In this document: in pieces, positions 1 through 7,300 of the stretch
Numbering within the stretch: the first letter of the stretch is position 1
Layout of the letters: each line of letters opens with the position of its first letter
Assembly: GCA_002712645.1 (NCBI GenBank)
Contig: PAUH01000024.1
Span: 68,226 to 77,548 of the forward strand
DNA: 9,323 nucleotides
Reading direction: 5' to 3'
Source of the DNA: Methanobacteriota archaeon
GTDB taxonomy: Archaea; Thermoplasmatota; Poseidoniia; Poseidoniales; Thalassarchaeaceae
The notes under the pieces: generated by a model
The model's input: only the letters and a program-made list of their open reading frames with translations
Databases searched by the model: none
What the model was told of the DNA's origin: nothing
Program-made: the position numbers and the translations under genes

Positions 1-311
1 TCGCTTACATGTACAATCATGGAGCTCGTCGTCTCATCGTAGTCCAATTCAATCAAATCGTTCGGTCCAGCCAGGGCTAATACCTCTCCCAATTTACGAA
101 GATCCATTCCAACATCAATCGGGTCAACTTCGTAAGTCTCGAAGCATTCGTCTGCGACCATCATCTCAAGCATCGCAACATGACTTACGTCTACTGAAGA
201 GCAAGCCAGCCCCTTCTCGCCCCAACGAAATTTCGCTTCTTCATTGTCCAGAATTGAAAGTAGGTCTACGATTTCTCTCATGACCTGCTGCTTGGCAGTT
301 ACCCTCAGCAT
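1..311 (-). CDS. pcn: DNA polymerase sliding clamp (PCNA), N-terminal part, cut by window edge
   Basis: This gene encodes the trimeric ring clamp that tethers DNA polymerases, flap endonuclease, ligase and repair enzymes to DNA. Only the first 103 codons are in the window; the gene runs off the left edge in frame. Reading the minus strand from the ATG at 311-309 gives MLRVTAKQQVMREIVDLL, then a stretch with EAKFRWGEKGLACSSVD, SHVAMLEMMV and CFETYEVDPIDVGMDLRKL. This follows the first PCNA domain closely, including the conserved pattern in which a helix is followed by a strand, the D-x-S/A-H/N-V-A-M segment, and the F-E-x-Y-x-V/C-D region. The interdomain connecting loop and the PIP-box-binding groove lie outside the window. 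A good ribosome binding site lies just upstream, which fixes the start. tfs lies 64 nt upstream on the same strand, and a tfs-pcna pairing is known from other euryarchaea. Identity is very likely despite the truncation. Confidence 0.92.
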   Translation of the reverse strand, partial: MLRVTAKQQVMREIVDLLSILDNEEAKFRWGEKGLACSSVDVSHVAMLEMMVADECFETYEVDPIDVGMDLRKLGEVLALAGPNDLIELDYDETTSSMIVHVS

Positions 312-315
312 GCGC

Positions 316-324
316 TCACTCCTC
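316..324 (-). promoter_or_regulatory. Ribosome binding site of pcna
   Basis: On the minus strand GAGGAGTGA lies 4 nt before the pcna ATG. It contains GGAGTGA, one base short of the ideal GGAGGTGA complement of the archaeal 16S rRNA 3' end. It supports the start at 311. Confidence 0.6.
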
Positions 325-375
325 AAAATAATGATTCCCGGAGGTTATTCATCCTTCCCAGAGCCCCACATTGCT

Positions 376-753
376 TCATTGATATTCCCTGAATCGATGA
401 CCGCACCCCTCACAGGTACATATTTTCGTCTCAGGTTCGTCGCTTGACCTCGTCTGTTGTAACTCAACGAAGATGCGGTCCTCATCGCATTTCGGGCATC
501 GATAGTCTCCTACACGCAAAGTCCCTCTTGCAACATCGGGGGCCTGAACCTCGGTCAGATGTTTCAAATCAGTCGATTGAGTCGACGATTTAGTTTTGGT
601 AAGATCTATTTCCTTTCCATCAGATCCTATTACAATGCTTCCTGAACCGTCTCTTCCACCCACAGGCCCCTCATATCCACATTTGTAATTTGTACATCTT
701 ATATTGCCGCTGGGATCAACGAAACTCAGTGTGCCGCATTCAGGACAAAACAT
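376..753 (-). CDS. tfs: Transcription factor S (TFS), RNA polymerase transcript-cleavage factor
   Basis: This is the archaeal counterpart of TFIIS/RPB9. It enters the RNA polymerase secondary channel and stimulates cleavage of backtracked RNA. The 125-residue protein has the two zinc ribbons of the family. The N-terminal one uses C3, C6, C20 and C25 (MFCPECGTLSF at the start); the C-terminal one uses C86, C89, C114 and C117. The hairpin of the second ribbon carries the catalytic signature QTRSSDEPETK, with the acidic pair D105-E106. About 60 polar residues link the ribbons. I chose ATG at 753-751 because TFS proteins normally begin M-x-F-C-P-x-C-G. A GTG two codons earlier (759-757) is possible, but it lies inside the GGTGTGA sequence that looks like the ribosome binding site. 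An extra cysteine, C112, sits next to the second ribbon. The gene probably forms an operon with pcna downstream and diverges from nop5. Confidence 0.93.
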   Translation of the reverse strand: MFCPECGTLSFVDPSGNIRCTNYKCGYEGPVGGRDGSGSIVIGSDGKEIDLTKTKSSTQSTDLKHLTEVQAPDVARGTLRVGDYRCPKCDEDRIFVELQQTRSSDEPETKICTCEGCGHRFREYQ

Positions 754-800
754 ACTCACACCACTGTAGACTGCTGATAGTCAACGACGTAGTTTTTTGA
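754..800. promoter_or_regulatory. Divergent control region between tfs and nop5
   Basis: This short spacer separates the tfs-pcna operon from the nop5-flpA-fpg genes. For tfs, the minus strand shows an AT-rich run TTCAAAAAACTA (801-790) that could be a TATA element. Initiation about 25 nt downstream, near 770, would leave a short leader holding GGTGTGA (762-756) as the ribosome binding site. On the plus strand there is no clear TATA element and no ribosome binding site before the first nop5 ATG at 801. An in-frame TGA (798-800) directly precedes that ATG. Promoter elements were judged by eye only. Confidence 0.35.
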
Positions 801-1907
801 ATGCTCCCATTGATAGGGCCCAATACAGGGCCCTCTGGACCCCAATTGGAATATTCTAAGTTCTCCCATACCGTTGAAGTTAGGCCTCCTCCACGCGAGG
901 CCATGCGCATCATCTACGACTGGAGGCTTGCTAGGGTCATCGATGAAGATTTCAACATCTTGGATGAGGCTGCTTGGACGGCATCAAGGACTTCATCCAA
1001 GGTTGCTAATCGCCTAGGAGATCTACAACGTGGAAGGATGACTCAAGAGACGAGAGTCCTATCCGAGCGATTCCCAGACGCCCGATTAGATCCATTCGGA
1101 CATCTGGATATTTCTGATTGGCCAGAAATAACTCCTGAGGAAGAGCAGATGGTTGCCAGCGCCGCTACCATTCTCGCACGCCGAGGCGTCGCGATGTCCG
1201 CTGGCAACCCAGACAGGAGGTTGGATATGCTAGTATCTTCTCAGATCGAGCTTCGGTCTGCTTGGACAACTATCGAGTCGAGATGCATCGAATGGGCGGG
1301 GTTGTTACTCCCCATCCTCGATCTCGATTCGAAGAGGGATTTGATCCCGTCTGCGATTGCAAATTCCGAATCTCTGCAAGCTGCAGCAAGCGATTTGGGT
1401 ACCGAACCTCCCCCCCATCCTCCGGGGGCAGAGGAGTGGGGTGCAATGAAGGAATCAGCAGAGAGGTGCCTTGGTATCGCCAAGAGCCTCGAATTAAGTG
1501 AACAGGCGATACGATCTCTGGCAGCGAATTACCTGCCAACTCTGTCCAAGCTCGTCGGCCCCCTGGGAGCCGCCAAATTATGTGTTTTAGCAGGTGGAAG
1601 AGAGAGACTTGCACGAATGCCCTCAGGCTCGATTCAAGTTCTAGGCGCCCATGCTGCTATGGCGGCACATCGCCGAGGAGCACCGCCTCCAAAGCATGGT
1701 TCAGTGATTTTCTCAATGCCCCAAGTGAGTCGATCACCCAGGTGGGTTCGTGGGAAGATAGCCAGGTTTCTGGCTGGCAAGGCCAGCATAGCATCTCGAA
1801 TCGATCACTTCGATGGAACTCCGTGGTCTGATGATGAGATCGCAGAGATCCACAAGAAATCTGAGGAGATCCGTTCTAGATTCCCTTCGCCCCCTCGAAG
1901 AAAGTGA
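801..1907 (+). CDS. nop5: Nop5 (NOP56/58 family), box C/D sRNP core scaffold
   Basis: Nop5 holds together the archaeal box C/D ribonucleoprotein: it binds L7Ae and guide RNA through its C-terminal NOP domain and fibrillarin through its N-terminal domain, and dimerises by a coiled coil. The 368-residue product has an unmistakable NOP domain: LVGPLGAAKL (251-260), LAGG (263-266), GSIQVLGA (276-283), PPKHG (296-300), SPRW (312-315) and RGKIAR (317-322). An upstream helix with RRGVA and NPDRRLDMLVSSQIEL (136-151) corresponds to the usual start of the coiled coil. The coiled coil looks short and contains a proline run PPPHPPG (203-209). The start is uncertain. ATG 801 is the most upstream possible and has no ribosome binding site; residues 1-34 are rich in Pro and Gly and do not resemble Nop5. 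ATG 903 (MRIIYDWRLARVID) is a credible alternative, with GAGG close before it. flpA follows at 9 nt, the standard archaeal gene order. Confidence 0.93.
   Translation: MLPLIGPNTGPSGPQLEYSKFSHTVEVRPPPREAMRIIYDWRLARVIDEDFNILDEAAWTASRTSSKVANRLGDLQRGRMTQETRVLSERFPDARLDPFGHLDISDWPEITPEEEQMVASAATILARRGVAMSAGNPDRRLDMLVSSQIELRSAWTTIESRCIEWAGLLLPILDLDSKRDLIPSAIANSESLQAAASDLGTEPPPHPPGAEEWGAMKESAERCLGIAKSLELSEQAIRSLAANYLPTLSKLVGPLGAAKLCVLAGGRERLARMPSGSIQVLGAHAAMAAHRRGAPPPKHGSVIFSMPQVSRSPRWVRGKIARFLAGKASIASRIDHFDGTPWSDDEIAEIHKKSEEIRSRFPSPPRRK
1151..1209. repeat. 11-bp perfect inverted repeat inside nop5
   Basis: GGTTGCCAGCG (1151-1161) is the exact reverse complement of CGCTGGCAACC (1199-1209). The 37-nt loop contains a smaller hairpin, ACGC-CGAG-GCGT. 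The whole lies within nop5 coding sequence, ahead of the coiled coil. An RNA hairpin could form, but the codons encode conserved-looking protein, so it may be chance. Confidence 0.5.
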
Positions 1908-1910
1908 GGT
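1904..1910 (+). promoter_or_regulatory. Ribosome binding site of flpA overlapping the nop5 stop
   Basis: GTGAGGT overlaps the TGA stop of nop5 (1905-1907) and lies 6 nt before the ATG at 1917. It indicates ATG 1917 rather than the TTG one codon earlier as the flpA start, and suggests translational coupling between the two genes. Confidence 0.55.
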
Positions 1911-1916
1911 TATTTG

Positions 1917-2618
1917 ATGGCCCGATCACATTCCATAGGTTGGGGGATACGCCGGGAAGGCGGCTCATTGTGGACAAGAAATGCGGTACGTGGCGTTTCA
2001 GTAGCGGGTGAAAGACGAAAGAGAGATGGAAGAAATGAATGGAGGAGATGGGACGCTCGCAGATCTAAGGTTGCAGCAACTTTACTCCGTTGTACATCAG
2101 ACCCTTCAGAATTGATACCATCTACCGGAGCAAATTGTGTGTATCTTGGAGCCTCAAGCGGCACAACGGTCAGCCATCTTCACGACCATGTGTGTGGTGC
2201 CGGAAACCATCATGGTGGACAAATCGTTGCAATTGATATCTCACCAAGAATGATGCGGGATTTCATCTCACTATCCGAAAAAAGACCAGGTATCGTTCCT
2301 ATCCTCGGTAATGCCCGTACACCTCACTCCATCATACCTTATTTGAGAAGTAGAGCTCAATGGCTCTTTCAAGATTTGAGTATGACCGATCAGGCTACAG
2401 CATTCATCGAAGCAACCCGTGTCCTGCTTGAATCGCAAGGCATGGGGATGATTGCTATCAAAGCTGCTAGCGAGCGATGGACCGAGGGGGGCGACGAGGC
2501 ACTATTCAGTGACGCCGAATCAAAAATCCGTCATTCAGAGCACTTGGAATTAATCGAGCGAATAGACCTAAGCGGTCTCGAGGAACAGCATTCGGTCATA
2601 GTTGTAAGGAGACTATGA
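1917..2618 (+). CDS. flpA: Fibrillarin-like rRNA/tRNA 2'-O-methyltransferase
   Basis: FlpA is the catalytic subunit of the box C/D sRNP; it transfers a methyl group from S-adenosylmethionine to ribose 2'-OH of rRNA or tRNA at positions set by the guide RNA. The 233-residue product has the fibrillarin signatures in order: WDARRSK (45-51), the SAM-binding YLGASSGTT (76-84), AIDISPRMMRD (105-115), ILGNARTP (129-136), FQDLS (151-155) and AIKA (180-183). The conserved catalytic residues are present: D153, K182 and a late histidine, H225, in EQHSVIVV. Between the first and second strands of the Rossmann-like fold there is an extra Cys/His/Gly-rich stretch (about 92-101, CGAGNHHGGQ), slightly longer than in the archaeal proteins I can recall. 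The basic N-terminal 45 residues form the small domain usual for the family. Its partner Nop5 is encoded directly upstream. fpg follows after 37 nt and may be cotranscribed. Confidence 0.95.
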   Translation: MARSHSIGWGIRREGGSLWTRNAVRGVSVAGERRKRDGRNEWRRWDARRSKVAATLLRCTSDPSELIPSTGANCVYLGASSGTTVSHLHDHVCGAGNHHGGQIVAIDISPRMMRDFISLSEKRPGIVPILGNARTPHSIIPYLRSRAQWLFQDLSMTDQATAFIEATRVLLESQGMGMIAIKAASERWTEGGDEALFSDAESKIRHSEHLELIERIDLSGLEEQHSVIVVRRL

Positions 2619-2655
2619 CCATCATCCTCATGACCATTTTCTCGGCTCATACATC

Positions 2656-3549
2656 ATGCCCGAGTTACCGGAGGTCGAGACCGTCCGCCAAGGATTGGAA
2701 GAGGCACTCCTCGGACTCAATATACGGTATGCCGAGAAAAGAAGGAGCGATCTTAGATTCCCCATTCCTGAAAATCTGAATAAACAATTGCAAGGCAGAA
2801 CAATATCGTCCCTACGAAGACGAGCGAAATACCTCTTGATAGATCTCGATAACGGATGGACACTACTTAGTCACCTCGGGATGTCTGGTCGCTGGACTAT
2901 CCTCCGAGACGATCTCATAACAAGACCCGGAAGATTCGCTCATGGCGGTGAAATCGGATCAGGCGAAGGTCCTCACGATTGGATAATAATCAACTTTGAA
3001 AATGGCTACACTGCCGTATACTCCGATCCAAGAAGATTCGGTTTCATCGATCTCATAGAGCCTGGTTTTGAGGATGATCATCCGATGTTAGCTAAACTGG
3101 GCCCCGATCCTCTTCCATCCACGCTGACTCCGGATATTCTGAATCGCTCTTTGATTGGTAGAAAGACACCCTTGAAGTCCGCATTGTTAGATCAAAGAAT
3201 CGTGGCGGGCCTCGGAAATATCTACGTCTGCGAGGCTTTGAGTAGAGCACGCCTCTCCCCTAGAAGGAGAGCGGGAACTATTTCTTCAATAAAAGGCCCA
3301 ACTGAACGTATTCACAGGCTTGTTAGCTCAATACATCAGGTCATGGTAGAAGCAATAGACGCAGGGGGTTCGACATTGAGGGACTATCGTGGAGTTGATG
3401 GCGATAACGCGCTCGGCTACTTCCCATTATCGTTCCAAGTCTACGGCAGAGAAGGTGAAAAGTGTCTCAATCGGGATTGCAAAGGCACGGTCTCAAGATA
3501 TATTCAATCCGGCAGGTCAACATATGCCTGCTCAAGTTGCCAGCGATGA
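2656..3549 (+). CDS. mutM: Formamidopyrimidine-DNA glycosylase / AP lyase (Fpg, MutM)
   Basis: Fpg excises 8-oxoguanine and ring-opened purines and cuts the abasic strand by beta/delta elimination. All functional landmarks are visible in the 297 residues: MPELPEVETV with the nucleophile P2 and E3, the lysine K58 in RRRAKYL, HLGMSGRW (73-80), DPRRFGF (124-130), the helix-two-turn-helix with N188 in GLGNIYVCEAL, and a C-terminal zinc finger with C270, C275, C292 and C295. R287 lies in the lesion-binding GRSTYAC. The start is fixed because the second residue must be proline; no ribosome binding site is visible. The first zinc pair has spacing C-x4-C rather than the commoner C-x2-C. That spacing, an insertion near 84-107, and phrases such as LLDQRIVAGLGNIYVCEAL and LSPRRRAGT strongly recall alphaproteobacterial Fpg. 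Fpg is uncommon in archaea, so interdomain transfer is likely (inference). Confidence 0.96.
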   Translation: MPELPEVETVRQGLEEALLGLNIRYAEKRRSDLRFPIPENLNKQLQGRTISSLRRRAKYLLIDLDNGWTLLSHLGMSGRWTILRDDLITRPGRFAHGGEIGSGEGPHDWIIINFENGYTAVYSDPRRFGFIDLIEPGFEDDHPMLAKLGPDPLPSTLTPDILNRSLIGRKTPLKSALLDQRIVAGLGNIYVCEALSRARLSPRRRAGTISSIKGPTERIHRLVSSIHQVMVEAIDAGGSTLRDYRGVDGDNALGYFPLSFQVYGREGEKCLNRDCKGTVSRYIQSGRSTYACSSCQR

Positions 3550-3550
3550 C

Positions 3551-4306
3551 TTATCGCATCATCAATGAAGCCCTTACAACCCACAGTTGGATGCCGATGG
3601 GCAGCACTCTTCCCAAGATTGGTACCCACCAGTTGACAAAACCCGGAATAACCTCGCGCCTTCCCTTTCTCATAGCCCTAACGGCTATCTTGGCTACTTT
3701 GTCCACTGGTAGAGAACTCCATATTTCGACACCCGTAAGGCGCATACCGGAAACCCCCTGAAACCCAGTTTCCACATATCCGGGGCATAGGGCTGTTACC
3801 GTGACCCCCGTCTTCTTCAACTCAGCACTCATAGCTCTAGATAATGAGAGTACGAATGCCTTGCTAGCACAGTAAACTGCCATCCCTGGGCCGGGTTGAA
3901 AAGCTGCTATTGAGGCTACATTGAGTATTCTGCCCCCGCCCCGACTTTGCATCGATGAAGCATAGTGGTGCCCCAATGAGGTGAGGGCGCGAATATTCAC
4001 ATCAATGATGCCCAGCATTTGATCGCTGTCCTGTTCCATCATTTTGCCGTAAAGCCCGTATCCAGCATTGTTCACCAGAATATCGATATCACCGGCAGCA
4101 CTAATCAGACGGTCAACTTCGGAAGATATCGAAAGATCAGCCACCACAACTTCGACTTCAGTATGTTCAGAAAGAGTGTCTGCCAATTCATTGAGTAGAT
4201 TCTCACGCCTACCGGTGATGACGAGACGATCGACATCTTTAGACAGTATCTTAGCGATTTCCAACCCTATGCCGCTAGAGGCTCCGGTAACAAGTGCCGA
4301 GGACAT
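3551..4306 (-). CDS. Short-chain dehydrogenase/reductase (SDR)
   Basis: This is a classical SDR, an NAD(P)H-dependent oxidoreductase acting on hydroxy/keto groups; the substrate cannot be read from the sequence. In 251 residues it shows the cofactor loop TGASSGIG (7-14), an early arginine pair after the second strand (TGRRENLL, 31-38) that would favour NADP(H), NNAG (79-82), the catalytic serine S132 in NVAS, and YCASK with Y145 and K149. CPGYVETGF (174-182) is the usual segment after the active site. The C-terminal 30 residues are hydrophobic (WWVPILGRVLPIGIQLWVV), as in the DltE/YqjQ-like branch (COG0300), and could attach the enzyme to the membrane. ATG 4306 is the natural start, with AGGT 7 nt upstream. 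It lies 38 nt behind icmF on the same strand, so it is probably the last gene of the acyl-CoA block; a beta-hydroxyacyl-CoA or lipid substrate is a guess from context. Its stop is one base from the fpg stop. Confidence 0.93.
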   Translation of the reverse strand: MSSALVTGASSGIGLEIAKILSKDVDRLVITGRRENLLNELADTLSEHTEVEVVVADLSISSEVDRLISAAGDIDILVNNAGYGLYGKMMEQDSDQMLGIIDVNIRALTSLGHHYASSMQSRGGGRILNVASIAAFQPGPGMAVYCASKAFVLSLSRAMSAELKKTGVTVTALCPGYVETGFQGVSGMRLTGVEIWSSLPVDKVAKIAVRAMRKGRREVIPGFVNWWVPILGRVLPIGIQLWVVRASLMMR

Positions 4307-4344
4307 CTTCTAACCTACCGATATCTGTCTACGGACCATCCGAA

Positions 4345-7300
4345 TTACATGTTTCTCCTGAATTGGCCGCCTGTTTCGAATAGTGCCTTTGTAACTTGGC
4401 CGACGGTACAATGCTCAACAACATCCATCATAACTTCGAATAGATTGCCGCCTTCTCGAGCCGTCTTCTTAAGCCTCTCAATACCCTTTTCAGCTTCTGA
4501 AAGATGAGCTTCTTGAAATGCCATATTTCGATCAATAACCATTTTCTTCTCATCCTCGTCTGAGCGGGTAACATCCATCTTGAAAGAATCGGCATCATCT
4601 GCTGACAGACTGACAGCGTCCGGATCTTGGAATGTATTCACCCCAATTATTGGAATCTCGCCAGTATGTTTCCTATGCTCATAAACCATCGATTCATCCT
4701 GTATCCTGTTCCTCTGATAGTTGACTTCGAGAGCCCCAAGAACCCCTCCTCGACGATGCATCTCCTCGAATATACGGAGAATCTCCTCCTCTACATGGCG
4801 CGTCAGCCAAGAGGCAACGAATGAACCTTGTAGCGGATTCTCATTTTGTAACCACCCGTATTCCCTCGATAATATCAGCTGAATAGCGACTGCATCCTTC
4901 ACCGTTTCCTCAGTGGGAGTCCCGAAGGCTTCGTCACGGCTGTTGGTATGTAGCGAGTTGGCATTATCGGCGAGAGCATAAAGCGCCTGCAACGTGGTCC
5001 TGTAATCATTCCACGTGTACTCTTGAGCATGCAGTGATCTCCCGGAGGATTGAATGTGGTACTTCAACTTCTGACCTCGCTCATCAACGCCATAAAGATC
5101 CCTCATAGCAATCGACCATATTCTTCTTGCAACTCTTCCGATTACAGCATACTCGGGATCCATTCCATTCGAGAAGAACCACGAGAAGTTCCGAAGGAAA
5201 TTACTGGGATCAAGACCCCTGGCCTTGAATAATTCAACGTAAGTCAGGCCATTCGCGAGAGTTAGAGCAGCCTGAGTTATCGGGTTAGCACCAGCCTCTG
5301 CAATATGATATCCGGAGATACTCACGAAGTAGTGATTCCGAACCCCATTTTGAACATAGAATTCAGCAACATCCCCCATCATTCTTAACGAAGTATCAAG
5401 ATTGAATACGAGAGTATTCTGCCCCATGGCTTCTTTCAACTGATCAGCTTGAACAGTTCCTCTCGCTGTAGATAGGGTGAATTTACGGATTTCCGACTCC
5501 TCTTCTCTATTGGGGGGCCGGCCATTCTCTTCCTTGAATTTACGAACTTGTTGCCGTATTGCAACACGGAAAAATGCTGCAAGGTGCCACCAGTAGTTTC
5601 CGTTTATCGTCATGGAGACGCTCGTCTCAGGCGCGCATAGATCGAAACCCTCGAACAACCGCTCCATTTCATCAACAGTACTTATTGACACCCCGGACTC
5701 ACATACCTTGCCGAATATGTCGAGTTGAGTAACTGGGTCATGGCCATACAGGCTGGGGGAATCAAAAGCAACTGAGAGACGGTTGAATGGTTGATCGCCA
5801 GCCAGGAAGTGATACCTCTCATTCGTCCTCTCAGCAGACCCCTCCCCTGCAAACATACGCACTGGAAGCTCATCCTGCCTCTTGAATGGAAAGACCCCTG
5901 CTGTAAAGGGGAATGAACCGGGGATATTTTCAGATCTAATCCACCTTAGCCGATCGCCCCAATCCTCTGTTCCCGGCAATGCCACTCGGGGAAGATCTAA
6001 CCCAGACAAAGTCTTCCTCGTCGTCTCAACTTCAATCTCCTTCCCCCTGACGGTATAACTCGTCTTTCCAGAGGAGTAGGCTTCTGAGACTAAATCAAAA
6101 TGAGCAAGATCGTCAAGTGCCCGACTGCCTAATTCGACACGTAGACGGCCGCCCTCCTCTCTCAATTCTGCGGCGATACTATCGCGCCCAGCAGCCTCCA
6201 TTTGATTTGCAGACTTCTCCAGATTCTGTATCGTGGATGCTAAACTTGCTTCATACTCCGTCTTTTCGTGATATGCTCTGATGCAGTTGGATACCTCGGC
6301 CAGATAACCATGTCGAGAAGGAGGAATAGGTTGAACTCTGTCGGGGAGACCATCATGACCCATTTTTGCAGGACTGGCCATGAAGGAGCAACCAGTCCCA
6401 TTGTTCAATAATTCAGACAAACGCTCCCATAGTTGGTCCACGCCTGCATCAGCAAATCTACTTGCTATCGTAGGAACTACCGGTATGTCAGCATCATCCG
6501 ACTCCCACATTTCTCGATTTCTTCGTACCTGTTTCCTAATCTCAACCAATGCGTCTTCTGCACCCGGACGATCAAATTTGTTGAGGACAACAAGATCTGC
6601 AAAATCCAATGCTGCCAGCTTTTCCAACTGACTTGGAGCGCCATATTCCCTGGTAGTCACATAGAGAGAAACATCCGCAACAGAGGCAATTGCATCGTCT
6701 CCCTGTCCAATGCCGCTAGTTTCCACGATAATCAGATCGAATCCAACCGATCTGCATACCTCGATGGCGCTACTAACTGCGTCAGAGAGCTCCTTGCCGC
6801 TATCACGACTTGCAAAGGACCTCATGAATGAAAGAGGATTTCGTAGAGAGTTCATTCTGATCCTATCGCCAAGAAGCGCCCCCCCGGTTCTTTTTCTGGT
6901 GGGATCTGTTGCGAGTAATGCGATTTTTGTCTCTGGGTTGTCCCTATGTATCCTCAAGACCAATTCGTCTGTCAGGCTAGATTTACCAGCCCCCCCGGTT
7001 CCGGTAAGTCCGATTACCGGGCAACCATCCATGTCATTCTTTAGATAACGTCCAAGTTGTTCCGAATTCCCACTTTCAGCGAGGGTAAGCAGTTTTGCAA
7101 CACTTCCATGGTCTCTGGCATCCACTTCTTGCATGACATCAAATCTTGACGAAAGGGTAAGATCGACTCCGGAGACCATCCCAATAGCGTCCTCCACCAT
7201 CCCAGTTAGACCGAGCTCCCGTCCATCGTCTGGAGAGTATATTCTTGCAATTCCAGAGTCTCGGAGATATCTTATCTCAGAGGGCAGAATCGTCCCCCCT

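Noticed and set aside
323..352. Minus-strand 9-codon open frame (MNNLRESLF) ahead of pcna whose stop abuts the pcna ribosome binding site.
   Set aside because: It is far too short to judge, has no properly spaced ribosome binding site, and such frames occur by chance; a leader-peptide role is unsupported.
1241..1614. Open frames of 80-114 codons on the minus strand and 79 codons on the plus strand, over the middle of nop5.
   Set aside because: They lie across the well-supported nop5 frame, lack ribosome binding sites and show no recognisable domains.
1773..1787. Small hairpin GCTGGC-AAG-GCCAGC near the end of nop5.
   Set aside because: It encodes part of the conserved NOP domain and is not followed by a T-run, so it is not a terminator.
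1910..2164. An 84-codon minus-strand frame opposite flpA.
   Set aside because: It is antisense to conserved fibrillarin motifs and has no independent support.
2615..2637. Direct repeat ATGACCAT (2615-2622 and 2630-2637) at the end of flpA.
   Set aside because: Eight bases with low-complexity CAT-rich surroundings is within chance expectation, and no element is attached.
5615..5628. Palindrome GAGACG-CT-CGTCTC within icmF.
   Set aside because: It is short, inside conserved mutase coding sequence, and expected by chance in a window this size.
6380..7048. Open frames of up to 132 codons on the plus strand opposite icmF.
   Set aside because: They are complementary-strand shadows of the GTPase domain; the minus-strand protein is conserved through this whole region.
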